Part shown: positions 16,431 to 24,577 of the stretch, piece by piece
How the letters are laid out: the number at the start of each line of letters is the position of its first letter
Position numbering within the stretch: position 1 is the stretch's first letter
From: Clostridiaceae bacterium
GTDB taxonomy: Bacteria > Bacillota > Clostridia > Acetivibrionales > DUMC01
Assembly: GCA_012840075.1 (NCBI GenBank)
Contig: DUMC01000171.1
Coordinates: 1-38,952, forward strand
DNA: 38,952 nucleotides
Reading direction: 5' to 3'
The notes under the pieces: generated by a model
What the model saw: the letters and a program-made list of their open reading frames with translations, nothing else
Databases searched by the model: none
What the model was told of the DNA's origin: nothing
Program-made: the position numbers and the translations under genes

Positions 16431-17214
16431 TTAATAACTTCTTTTAAAGTGGGCTGCAAATATTATAGCTGCAATTAATAAAATCAATAATATACCTAGG
16501 ATGATAAAATTATTAAGAAAATTGTCAAATCCCAAACCTTGATTTGCAGGAGAACCTACAGGAAAACCTCCCTCTAAACGACTTGGTATATCATTATTAT
16601 TATTATTTTGACGATTAAACGCATTACTATTTTGACGGGCACCATTTCGATTTCGGAAAACGTCATTTTGATTTTGAGGAGCACGATTTTGTGAAATCTC
16701 ATCAAATTGATTATTTTGGGAAATCTCATCAGATTACTCATCTTCCATTTTTGTTGTTTCTCTTATTCCCCTTTGAAAGTTTCCCATTCTTCCTAGGAAA
16801 TTTCCCCATCCTGCAGGAAAATTAATGTTATTGCTCATTCTCCCATCCATCATAGGACCTAATCCTCTTCCGCCTATCATGGTGCCTAGAACGGACAAGT
16901 TCAAATTTCCTGCTGATATAAGCTTATCCGGGTTTGCATTTTGCCCTTCTGTTGTAGACGGTATGGTGCCGTCAAGCTGGCCTTGTATATTTTCAGCCCG
17001 CAGATTGCCAAGGGTAATAAAAGCTGACACAGCTGTCTTGTATTGCTCATAAGTGCAAAATGCAGTAGGATCATTCTTTACATAATCAGAAATTAATGCA
17101 TCCAGCTTCTTAATTTTTTCTTCAAATTTTCCATTTGCAAAGTAATTGTCAATCAATTAAATCAGCATAATTTATATAATGTTTTAACTCATGTCTTCTG
17201 TGTGCATTTCCCAT
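16431..17214 (-). pseudogene. VTC-domain::CotH fusion relic, left by an internal deletion
   Basis: An ATG at 17214 behind GGAGCAGGAG starts MGNAHRRHELKHYINYADLI, which resembles the N-terminus of bacterial VTC-type polyphosphate polymerase domains (R-H-E-L-K-Y-x-I-N). It stops at 17149 after 21 residues. One base out of phase, IDNYFANGKFEEKIKKLDAL continues as the C-terminal part of a CotH-type spore-coat kinase-like protein (YEQYKTAVSAF, ENIQGQLDGTIPST). That frame meets TAA at 16734-16736. Beyond it the same frame continues with Asn/Gln-rich repeats and a final membrane helix (FIILGILLILLIAAIIFAAH) to TAA at 16431. VTC and CotH genes are often neighbours, so a deletion joined the start of one to the end of the other. 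Confidence 0.75.
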
Positions 17215-17824
17215 CACTCCTGCTCCTTTCTCTCTAATTCTCTAAATTTTTAATTTCTTCTCTTTAGCTTCTTTTTCTCGTCATTAATTCTTTTCCTCAG
17301 TTTATCAGTTTCTTTTATATCTACATCATATCGTATGACTTCATATTATCTTACAAAACTGAAGTTCAACTGTATGGTATCTGAACTTTATCTGAACATA
17401 AAAGAAAAAGTTTACTTATAGAAAAGTTTAGTTGAAAATTAAACCTAAGCTTCAGCTTCTCAAAGCACGGAACTATGCTCGACAGAACTAATTCAAAACT
17501 AAAAAGTAAGCAGAATAGCTATTGTTCGCATTAAATGGGACAATCTCCTCTCTTAAAGGGATCTCCCTAAAAGAATATCCCTTAAAGAAATATCCTTATA
17601 TCCCTTAAAGAAATATCCTTGCTCGAGCAATCTGCAAACATTTCTTCATAATTTTAAATCCACCTCATATTTTCTGTTATTTGCAATCCAAAAATGGTAA
17701 TAGTATAATATGGATATAAACATAATAATAAAAAGACTCTGTAAATTTTTATAATTTTATTACCATAATTATAACATTCTTTGTAATACTATAATTATAA
17801 CTCATTATAAAAGGAGGATAAAGT
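17215..17824. other. Intergenic region with two sets of short direct repeats
   Basis: No gene is supported in these 610 bases. Upstream of the VTC::CotH relic, TATCTGAAC occurs at 17378-17386 and 17389-17397 (11-bp period). A 22-base unit starting TATCCCTTAAAG is repeated at 17576-17597 and 17599-17620, with a degenerate third copy before it. In front of the encapsulin operon, ATAATTATAAC is repeated at 17765-17775 and 17791-17801, with TATAAT at 17790-17795 as a possible -10. The ribosome site AAGGAGG at 17811-17817 serves the ferritin-like gene. Confidence 0.6.
17378..17397 (-). promoter_or_regulatory. Possible OmpR-type response-regulator box upstream of the VTC::CotH relic
   Basis: On the minus strand GTTCAGATA-AA-GTTCAGATA forms a perfect 9-base direct repeat with 11-bp period. 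OmpR-family regulators bind tandem repeats one helical turn apart. It lies about 165 bases upstream of the ATG at 17214, in the right direction for that former operon. Function is inferred from spacing only. Confidence 0.45.
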
Positions 17825-18187
17825 ATGGCAAGTTTAGCAAATCCATTTGCAGGTAACCTTCCACCTAAGAAACTCACCAAAGAAGAACTGATTCAGGCAA
17901 TAAGACTTGATATTGTAGGAGAACTTGAAGCTATTTTTCTGTATGATGCCCATGTACAAGCAATGGATGATCCAATAGCAAAAAAAGTCCTTGCAGATAT
18001 AAGAGATGAAGAAAAGGCACATGTGGGTGAACTTATGACCTTGCTTCGTCTCTTAGATCCGGAAGAAGCAAAACATTTTGCCGAAGGTGAAAATGAAGTT
18101 AAGGAAATGCTTGAGGAGTTAAATATCACTGAAAAACCACTTTCCGGCAAAGCTGAAAGCACAATAGGAAGCCTAATAGATAAATAA
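17825..18187 (+). CDS. Ferritin-like encapsulin cargo protein
   Basis: A 120-residue ferritin-like protein that should oxidise and help store iron inside the encapsulin shell made by the next gene. The helical core carries likely metal ligands: E33 and E35 in VGELEAIFLYDAHV, then E62, E63, H66 and E69 in RDEEKAHVGEL. This E...ExxH pattern is that of encapsulated ferritins/rubrerythrin-like proteins, which have half a ferritin fold and need to dimerise for a full site. A flexible linker ends in STIGSLIDK, a close match to encapsulin cargo-loading peptides (x-x-x-G-S-L-x). The ATG at 17825 follows AAGGAGG. The shell gene starts 35 bases downstream, so the two are co-transcribed. Confidence 0.9.
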   Translation: MASLANPFAGNLPPKKLTKEELIQAIRLDIVGELEAIFLYDAHVQAMDDPIAKKVLADIRDEEKAHVGELMTLLRLLDPEEAKHFAEGENEVKEMLEELNITEKPLSGKAESTIGSLIDK

Positions 18188-18222
18188 AAAGAAAATTAAA
18201 GATAATCGAAGGAGGGAGAAAT

Positions 18223-19035
18223 ATGGATTTCTTATCAAGAGATGGTTCTCCAATTCCTGCTGAGCTTTGGGAAAAAATTGATGATGCCGTTGTATCAGCA
18301 GCAAAAAAAGTTTTGACGGGCAGAAGGTTTTTAAGCATCTATGGACCTCTTGGTGCAGGCATTCAAACTATTAATGTTGACAACATATGTGAACTGGAAG
18401 AAACTGAAGACAGCATTTCAGTCATTAAAGGAAGAACATATAAACATATTCCTTTGATTAACCAAGATTTTTCGCTCCTTTGGAGAGACTTAGAATACAG
18501 CGAACAGATGGGCTTGCCTGTCGACTTGTCCTCAGCTATGCATGCGGCTACTCAATGTGCTTTAAAAGAGGATGAATTTATTTTCTACGGCAATGAAGAA
18601 TTAGGATATAAAGGTTTACTAAACGAATGCGGCATTATTAAATTACCTATATCAGATTGGAGCGAAGGTGAAAATCCTTTTAAGGATATCTCAGCCGGTT
18701 TGGCAAAATTCATAGAGAATGGAATTGTAGGAAGAAAAGCTCTCGTTGTAAGTCCTCAGCTTTTTGTACAACTGCAGAGAATTCAACCAGGTACAGGAAC
18801 AACTGAATACGAAAGAATAAGCAAACTTATAGGCGGAAATATTTATAGCACCCCGATAATAAAGGGTAACAAAGCTGTTCTGGTTTGCGCAGAGCCGCAA
18901 TATATGGACTTAGTAATCGGACAAGATATGATTACTTCTTACCTTGAAACCAAAAATCTGAACCATTATTTCAGGATTATTGAAACGCTGCTATTAAGAA
19001 TTAAGAAGAAAGAAGCCGTTATAGTTTTTAAATAG
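18223..19035 (+). CDS. Encapsulin shell protein (family 1, HK97 fold)
   Basis: 270 residues, the usual size of T=1 family-1 encapsulins, which self-assemble into 60-subunit nanocompartments. The N-terminus is characteristic: MDFLSRDGSPIPAELWEKID, then AKKVLTGRRFLSIYGPLGAG. The N-terminal helix and P-domain residues that form the cargo-peptide groove are in this first third. FLIENG-like and QYMDLVIGQDMITSYLE segments are the C-terminal A-domain pieces. A GGAGGGAG site precedes the ATG at 18223. Directly upstream is a ferritin-like cargo with a loading tail. Together they form an iron-storage or oxidative-stress compartment. Confidence 0.95.
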   Translation: MDFLSRDGSPIPAELWEKIDDAVVSAAKKVLTGRRFLSIYGPLGAGIQTINVDNICELEETEDSISVIKGRTYKHIPLINQDFSLLWRDLEYSEQMGLPVDLSSAMHAATQCALKEDEFIFYGNEELGYKGLLNECGIIKLPISDWSEGENPFKDISAGLAKFIENGIVGRKALVVSPQLFVQLQRIQPGTGTTEYERISKLIGGNIYSTPIIKGNKAVLVCAEPQYMDLVIGQDMITSYLETKNLNHYFRIIETLLLRIKKKEAVIVFK

Positions 19036-19118
19036 AGAATAACGAATAGAATAACGCGTGGGCAGATCCCAATTATGATTTACGCAATAACGGCGAACCG
19101 GAGATAACACAAGAAGAT

Positions 19119-20150
19119 ATGATCGGCGAAGACAGTCTGACAGGCAGAGAAGACATGGCTGCTCCGTTGCTGAATCAATTTCAAATTGGCGACAGGCATT
19201 ATATTTTAATGTCTGACTACGTGGAAGAGTTCGGCTTCCCTGCTGTAATTACCGACAAAGATATTGGCCAAAAAATTATGACCATCGAGAAAAGCTCGGA
19301 TAAAAGCTTAATTGGCTGCGATGTATTTTACTATTTGCCGGCTGGTTGTGAAGCAGTTGTTGCAGTAAAGAGGAATAATGAGTACGAGTTGTTTAAGTTT
19401 TACACCTTTGAGAGCTACCTCAATAACCAAGACGAAGACGCTATTGAATACTTGAAGCTTTATGGTATAGATGAACCTGAGGACATTGCTAAAATTCAGT
19501 TCATAGTTTATGATGAAATAAGCAAGCGGGAAGGATTCAATAATATTAAGAGTGAAATCACTGATAGGAATGAAATAATAAACTTCTACAATTTCTATTC
19601 AGTGCTGAAGAACTCCAGTAACGAATATTTTGAAAAGTTGTTTGGATATAATAGGGCAGACGTTTCAAGAGAAGTTAATAGTATAGAAGAATCAAGTGGT
19701 ATAGAAAACTCAAGAGACATTGAAAGGACAGAAAACTCAAGTAATATTGATGTTGAAACTGACGTTACACATCCTATTGAGCTGGAAAGCATGGATTCTC
19801 CGGATAAAAGATATGTTGAAGATAAGTTAAGATCCGTTGAGCCTATACCACCGGATTATACTCTAACTCCCAGAACACCTCAAGGTATGACAGGAAGTAT
19901 GATAGATATGGGTACTGATATGATAGGCAAGGGTGAAACAGGTACAACAGGTCCGGCATCAGTTACACCTTCACAAGTTGCACCTTCACAGGGTTCTGCA
20001 GATAATGCTCTGGCCGATCCGGTTGCAATAAGGATTTACAATCAAAATGGTGTGTACTTCGAAACAATGTATTACAAAAACATCGGCTTCATCTCCAGAT
20101 ATGAAATCACTCCGGAATTCGCTTTCTTTATAGAAAACTATATCAAATAA
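19119..20150 (+). CDS. Unrecognised encapsulin-operon protein with a long disordered linker
   Basis: 343 residues from the first in-frame ATG at 19119; no family recognised. Residues 20-180 look globular (IGDRHYILMSDYVEEFGFPA, DVFYYLPAGCEAVVAVKRNN). Residues about 185-300 are Ser/Glu/Thr/Pro-rich and probably disordered. The last 43 residues (PVAIRIYNQNGVYFETMYYK) look folded again. Inside the linker, TGSMIDM (258-264) resembles the GSLID of the cargo's loading tail. The frame is open for 23 coding-looking codons upstream of the ATG (NNAWADPNYDLRNNGEPEIT) back to a TAG at 19047, and no good ribosome site precedes the ATG, so the true start is unclear. It lies 83 bases after the encapsulin stop and before a shared terminator. 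Possible second cargo or shell-associated factor. Confidence 0.7.
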   Translation: MIGEDSLTGREDMAAPLLNQFQIGDRHYILMSDYVEEFGFPAVITDKDIGQKIMTIEKSSDKSLIGCDVFYYLPAGCEAVVAVKRNNEYELFKFYTFESYLNNQDEDAIEYLKLYGIDEPEDIAKIQFIVYDEISKREGFNNIKSEITDRNEIINFYNFYSVLKNSSNEYFEKLFGYNRADVSREVNSIEESSGIENSRDIERTENSSNIDVETDVTHPIELESMDSPDKRYVEDKLRSVEPIPPDYTLTPRTPQGMTGSMIDMGTDMIGKGETGTTGPASVTPSQVAPSQGSADNALADPVAIRIYNQNGVYFETMYYKNIGFISRYEITPEFAFFIENYIK

Positions 20151-20196
20151 TCAAATAAACAGAAAAAGACGCTGAACAACAAATAAAATCATTAGT

Positions 20197-20230
20197 AGGA
20201 CAAGTGTTATCGCACTTGTCCTTTTTATTA
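20197..20230 (+). terminator. Rho-independent terminator of the encapsulin operon
   Basis: AGGACAAGTG (20197-20206), loop TTATCG, and CACTTGTCCT (20213-20222) form a perfect 10-bp stem followed by TTTTTATTATTG. It lies 46 bases after the third gene and faces the convergent Nudix gene. Confidence 0.95.
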
Positions 20231-20273
20231 TTGTATTATTCTATAATTCGCTAATTTCCTTTTTATAATTCAT

Positions 20274-20687
20274 TTATAATTCACAATTACATTGAACATG
20301 ATAATCATCCATCACTTTCTTAGCTATAGGAATATCTGCCGGCAAAAGGTTAAACTTTAATAAATCAATTATTTTAACCCATTTATACTTATCGTGAACG
20401 GATATTTGGATTTCGCCACCGGTCATTGTGCAATAATATGCAATCAGATTAATGATCACATCCCCATAATCGTGAGTTACCTCAGTACAAAATTTATCAA
20501 CGGAAACATTTATGCTTAACTCCTCTTTCAACTCCCTAGCCAGGCATTCCTCCGGAGTTTCACAGTCTTCAATTTTTCCGCCCGGAAACTCCCAGCCCCC
20601 GGCAAATTTTTCTTCAGGAGCACGTCTTGTGAGTAAAACTCTGTCTTTATTTATTATTACCCCTGCTGTAACTTTTATTATATTCAC
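20274..20687 (-). CDS. Nudix hydrolase, MutT/8-oxo-dGTP type
   Basis: 137 residues, of MutT length. The Nudix box is GGKIEDCETPEECLARELKE followed by EL (pattern G-x5-E-x7-R-E-U-x-E-E), and the upstream WEFPGG is typical of MutT-like sanitising enzymes that hydrolyse 8-oxo-dGTP or related nucleotides. The start is a GTG at 20687 with AGAGGTGT upstream. It is convergent with the encapsulin operon. Other (d)NTP-diphosphate substrates are possible. Confidence 0.9.
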   Translation of the reverse strand: MNIIKVTAGVIINKDRVLLTRRAPEEKFAGGWEFPGGKIEDCETPEECLARELKEELSINVSVDKFCTEVTHDYGDVIINLIAYYCTMTGGEIQISVHDKYKWVKIIDLLKFNLLPADIPIAKKVMDDYHVQCNCEL

Positions 20688-20732
20688 AATTTACACCTCT
20701 TAAATTCAGCTTTCTACACATTCTTTTTTACT

Positions 20733-21824
20733 TCATATGGATTTCGAATACACAAAAACATCCTCTCTCTTTATCCATCCCCTCGATGTCCAAAAACCAT
20801 TACCGATATCATTTTCAGGATAAACAAAAATGTGGCACTTATCAATTCCTTCTGATTTTAGTCTTTCGAGGCTCATCTCAACAAGCCTTCGTCCTATACC
20901 CTTTCCCCTGTAATTTTCAGCTACAGCCAAATGATAGATATGTCCCCTACGTCCGTCGTGTCCACACATAATAGTTCCGATTATTTTACCTCCATGCTTG
21001 CAAAAAAAGCTTAATCCCTTGTTTCTTGCCAGGAACCTTTCAATATTTTCCCTTTTGTCAGCATTGCTTAATCCCACCCCGGGAGTATTATACCATAATT
21101 CATAAATTTCATTATAATCATCTATTTGCATTTCATGAAATGATATATTCGCAATATCGCTTGTATAGTTAATAACATTCTTCGTATTTGCAATATTATT
21201 ATTCGCCCGCTCCATAATCTGCTGTATTATTGCAGTTTTAGCATCCGCATAGTGCTGAACATGCCTCCATTTATTCTTTGCTAAACTTTTCTTGACTTGT
21301 GCATACTTGTCACGATCACTTTCATTTGAACGCAACCAATCTCGAAAACGTAACATTCTCTCTATCTCAAGCGACCCTTTACTGAACACATGTAAGTTGA
21401 TGTCAGTATCCGGCCCTTTAAACATACGATGTTCGAACCAGTTGGGTTCTCGAATTTTAAGCTTATAACCTGCTCTTTCCAAATCAGGGACATATGATGA
21501 TTCATCACCCGAATTTTCCACAACCAGCAATATATCAATTATTGGTTTTGCACAAAGTCCTGGAACGGAAGTAGAGCCAACATGCTCTATTTGCAAGGCT
21601 TTGCTGCCAAGTACGGCACGGATCCGTCTCTCTTCTCTTTCAAACAATTCAGACCAGTTAGGATCATATTCTACAATAGTTATTGGTGCATTATGTATCT
21701 TTAGTTCGTCTACCGTAACCTTTTGTAGATCTTCATCGCTTCTAAGCTCTTGTTGTCCCTCGCCATTTTCAATTTTTTGGAATTCTTCATCGCTACCAAA
21801 GACAGATTTATTTTCAGATAGCAT
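20733..21824 (-). CDS. Fusion of a GrpB/UPF0157 nucleotidyltransferase-like domain and a GNAT acetyltransferase
   Basis: 363 residues. An acidic N-terminal lead (about 1-45) precedes a GrpB/UPF0157 domain (about 48-210), with IVEYDPNWSELFEREERRIR, then LQIEHVGSTSVPGLCAKPII and the paired acidic residue of IDILLVV. These are nucleotidyltransferase-fold motifs (H-x-G-S-T-S-V-P, D-x-L). From about 225 to the end is a GNAT acetyltransferase with the acetyl-CoA loop NYRGKGIGRRLVEMSLERL and the end motif GNGFWTSRGWIKRED. Both domains normally occur alone, so the fusion suggests linked substrates, possibly in coping with an aminoglycoside-like or nucleotide-derived compound, but this is speculative. 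The ATG at 21824 follows AAGGAG. Confidence 0.85.
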   Translation of the reverse strand: MLSENKSVFGSDEEFQKIENGEGQQELRSDEDLQKVTVDELKIHNAPITIVEYDPNWSELFEREERRIRAVLGSKALQIEHVGSTSVPGLCAKPIIDILLVVENSGDESSYVPDLERAGYKLKIREPNWFEHRMFKGPDTDINLHVFSKGSLEIERMLRFRDWLRSNESDRDKYAQVKKSLAKNKWRHVQHYADAKTAIIQQIMERANNNIANTKNVINYTSDIANISFHEMQIDDYNEIYELWYNTPGVGLSNADKRENIERFLARNKGLSFFCKHGGKIIGTIMCGHDGRRGHIYHLAVAENYRGKGIGRRLVEMSLERLKSEGIDKCHIFVYPENDIGNGFWTSRGWIKREDVFVYSKSI

Positions 21825-21848
21825 TATGTCACACTCCTTTGCTATTCG

Positions 21849-22094
21849 TTAAAAGAATATCCCTATTTTTTCACTCTCATATTCATAACCGAAGCCACCC
21901 ATGCCGTATATATATTTACCCTCCCCGCTCATTTTCCCGATCACTTCTTCAAGAGGCATCAACAGTTTGATTCCGGACACATCAATAGATTTATTGATTT
22001 TATACACTTGGTATAATGAATAATAAAAGTATAAACAAACTGCTGAAAATAATACAAGAGAAATAATAGTACGAACAATTATTTTTCTTTTCAT
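21849..22094 (-). CDS. Small membrane-anchored protein, possibly truncated
   Basis: 81 residues, not recognised. One hydrophobic helix lies at 7-27 (VRTIISLVLFSAVCLYFYYS). A short extracytoplasmic segment contains KLLMPLEEVIGKMSGEGKYI and GMGGFGYEYESEKIGIFF. The MPLEEVIGKMSGEGKYI part resembles the M-x-x-x-E-V-x-x-x-x-G motif of SmpA/BamE-like or PepSY-like small domains, which usually continue for another 40 or more residues. The abrupt end at IFF therefore suggests loss of the 3' end. It ends 25 bases before the GrpB-GNAT start. The ribosome site is weak (GAAAGTTGGG). Confidence 0.5.
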   Translation of the reverse strand: MKRKIIVRTIISLVLFSAVCLYFYYSLYQVYKINKSIDVSGIKLLMPLEEVIGKMSGEGKYIYGMGGFGYEYESEKIGIFF

Positions 22095-22307
22095 TTATAC
22101 CCAACTTTCCTGCTCATTTTCAGTTTTTCTTTTTATTCCTGATATTTACGACGTTATAGTCTTTTAACAGTTCCTTATAACTTCCAAACTTATAACTATA
22201 TTTTAGCTTGTTGAAAAATATTTGCATTTTAATATAATTGTTAATATAATTGTTATGGGAAATTTAGTTGTCCATAATTCCGAAATCTATAATTTGGAGG
22301 GTTTGTA

Positions 22308-22502
22308 ATGGCTTGTAACAATAATACCACAAATTGTACTTGTACATATATCTCATGTCATCGCCGCGGCAAATGCTGTGAATGCGTTGCCTATCACCGT
22401 GCAAGCGGCGAAGTACCGGGATGTTTCTTTTCCAAAGCCGGTGAAAAAACTTATGATAGGTCAATTGAAAACTTGTATTTAGATTATAAAAGGAATAAGT
22501 AA
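22308..22502 (+). CDS. Small cysteine-rich protein, DUF6485-like
   Basis: 64 residues with eight cysteines. The core is CTCTYISCHRRGKCCECVAY followed by HRASGEVPGCFF. The pattern C-x-C-x5-C-x4-G-x-C-C-x-C and the terminal P-x-C-F-F match short Clostridial proteins that probably bind zinc or another metal (family assignment from memory). The ATG at 22308 follows TTGGAGGG by seven bases. Upstream there is a tandem TTAATATAATTG repeat near 22232-22255 that could include the -10. It stands alone. Confidence 0.75.
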   Translation: MACNNNTTNCTCTYISCHRRGKCCECVAYHRASGEVPGCFFSKAGEKTYDRSIENLYLDYKRNK

Positions 22503-22536
22503 AAATTGAAAATAAAATAAGTAAAAGATTTGCCTC

Positions 22537-23208
22537 CTACGAATGTTTTATAAAAAGCAATTTTCCGTCATTGATTCCCCAGACTTCATCAGCAATAGAA
22601 GCAACTTTTTTGGAATGGGTGGCAATAATAACACATTTACCTTCATCACGTGTAAGAGATGTGAAGATATTTAACACAGCATTTTCTGTATCGCTATCCA
22701 AATTAGCCGTAGGTTCATCAGCGATAACAATATCAGGGTTATGTGACAAAGCGTGGGCAATACTTACTCGTTGCTGCTCACCACCGGACAATTTTAGGAT
22801 TTTTCTGTTTGCTGTTTCTCTGTCAATACCAACCTTTTCTAACAGGGCGTAAGCATACTCTTTTTTATTTTTCTCCCTTCTTCCGCTGATGCTCATAGAA
22901 AGTATAATATTTTCAATCCCTGTGGCATTAGTCAGCAAGTTAAAACTCTGAAAAATAACTCCAATATTTTTTGCCCGGTATTCGTCATGGTCGAGTTCCT
23001 TGAAGCTGGTACCCTTATAATAAATCTCTCCTTCGGAGCAAACATCCAAACCGGCAATGAGAGAGAGCAAGGTAGACTTTCCCGATCCTGATTTACCAAC
23101 AATTGTATAAATTTTACCGCTTGAAAATTCGGCATTTACACCTTTTAGAACTAATTTTTTGGCACCTTCATACTGGTATGTTACATTTTTAAGAGAAAGT
23201 ATATTCAT
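22537..23208 (-). CDS. ABC transporter ATP-binding protein, MacB/LolD type
   Basis: 223 residues, the size of LolD/MacB-like ATPases that pair with FtsX-type permeases. Walker A is GKSGSGKST about residue 38-46, the family marker VFQSFNLL follows, the signature is LSGGEQQRVSIAHAL, Walker B is PDIVIADEPTANLD, and the H-loop is IATHSKKV. It lies 12 bases after the permease fragment and in the same operon as a kinase/regulator pair. Its membrane partner survives only as a C-terminal fragment in this window, so the system may be inactive. Confidence 0.92.
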   Translation of the reverse strand: MNILSLKNVTYQYEGAKKLVLKGVNAEFSSGKIYTIVGKSGSGKSTLLSLIAGLDVCSEGEIYYKGTSFKELDHDEYRAKNIGVIFQSFNLLTNATGIENIILSMSISGRREKNKKEYAYALLEKVGIDRETANRKILKLSGGEQQRVSIAHALSHNPDIVIADEPTANLDSDTENAVLNIFTSLTRDEGKCVIIATHSKKVASIADEVWGINDGKLLFIKHS

Positions 23209-23220
23209 ATCTGTTACCTC

Positions 23221-23892
23221 CTAATTTCGTTCTGCCAGAATCCTGATAGGTTCATATTTTGTAATTTTTGTAATAGCAACCATTGAAGTGAGAGAAGCAA
23301 GAAAAAGTGCTATAATTGCAATCTCTATAATCGTATCAATGCCCACTGAAACATCGACTTGTTCGAGAGGAACAAGTTCTCTTTCTACCGGTCCTCCCAG
23401 CGCTATACCACTCACAACACCGCTCATTATACCACCTTGCCGTGCTGCTATCTTTGCGTTTTCAATCTGTTCGGACAGTAATGCGTCACTTATAGGCTGA
23501 GCAGCGACAGATCCTATACTGAAACCTACGAGCAAACAGAGGACGGTAATAATCAGCATTTCAAACCAAAGCCCTAAAATGATCTTCCCTTTTTTCATAC
23601 CCATTGCCCGTAAAACACCAATTTCATATTTGCGTTCCCTTATTGCAATAGATGAAAGGATAATAAGAATTACGGCACCGAATATCAAAACTATAATCAT
23701 AAATGTTAATGAAATCTTTCTTAATCCTTCCACCGGGCCAACAACCTTTTGATATCCTGCTTCATCCGTGCTTACCAAGTAGTATTCATCCAGACCTTTG
23801 GCGCGAAGCTCCGCTTCAAAATCTTTCAGCATTGATGGATTTTTCAGACAATACTTTGCATTTACCAGCATTATGTTTCCAATCACAAACAT
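23221..23892 (-). pseudogene. C-terminal fragment of an FtsX/MacB-type ABC permease
   Basis: 223 residues from an ATG at 23892 that lies inside the kinase relic. They contain the end of the extracytoplasmic domain (LKNPSMLKDFEAELRAKGLD) and the last three membrane helices. The FtsX marker RERKYEIGVLRAMGMKKGKI is intact, and the protein ends TKYEPIRILAERN. A full permease has an N-terminal helix and a ~200-residue periplasmic-like domain, which are missing. The start has no ribosome site. The upstream sequence continues as kinase coding sequence, so this is the downstream side of a deletion junction near 23860-23890. Confidence 0.85.
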
Positions 23893-24577
23893 TAGCGCAT
23901 ATCAATGCTACATCGATGATTTCCATGTCGCCTCTATTCGCTGATGCACTTAATGTCAGTATATCGTCCAAACTGTCAACTACCTTATCCACTTCATGAA
24001 CCAACTCACTATTGCCGGACAATTGGAGTTTTGCTCGTAAAAGCGATAACATATTTTTTTGTTCGTGTGTTACGAAAGAGGAAAGCCTTACATAATCAAG
24101 GGCATAAGCAGCCAATCGGTTTTTAATTTCCGAATATGCTTTAGCAATAGCCGGATGTCCAGGCACTACACCACCGTTGTCATCAATTCGGGATAATTGT
24201 TTTGCCAATATAATTGCTTGTTTTTCTTGTTGCCTTTGTAAAATTTTTGAAAGAATTATAGCACCCGTCAAAAATATAAAAATGATTATACCTAACAAAT
24301 ACGGTAAATCTTTAAGTATTGCGGATAAATACATGTTTTCAATTTGTTCTTTAGCAACAAATCCGTATATGCTATTTAATGGTATTGTCGGCGAACCTTT
24401 TTCGAGAGATGAAATAACGTAACTGTTATTGAGATTTGCCAAATAACCCGGTAAACTCAATTGAGGTACCGGGATAAATTTAATATATAAGATAAAGGCT
24501 GTGATTAAAAATGATGTAATAACAAAAGAGAATATTAAAAGCGTTCCGCTTAATCCTGCAATTCTTCTTCGGTGCAT
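23816..24577 (-). pseudogene. Sensor histidine kinase truncated by the same deletion
   Basis: Starts at the ATG at 24577, eight bases after AAGGAG (a GTG nine bases upstream is also in frame). There are two membrane helices (about 8-32 and 92-110) around a short sensor region, then a HisKA-type segment with phosphoacceptor H171 in SSFVTHEQKNMLSLLRAKLQ. After EIIDVALICANVCD the frame reads nonsense derived from the permease gene (WKHNAGKCKV...) and stops at 23816. The whole ATPase (HATPase_c) domain is missing, so it cannot autophosphorylate. It overlaps the regulator gene by 28 bases. Extra residues in THEQKN differ from the usual SHELRN, as in a divergent Clostridial kinase group. Confidence 0.85.

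Noticed and set aside
17765-17801. PerR/Fur-like box before the encapsulin operon
   Set aside because: ATAATTATAAC is repeated, but it matches the 7-1-7 consensus at only about 10 of 15 positions in an extremely AT-rich region, so I list it only as a repeat.
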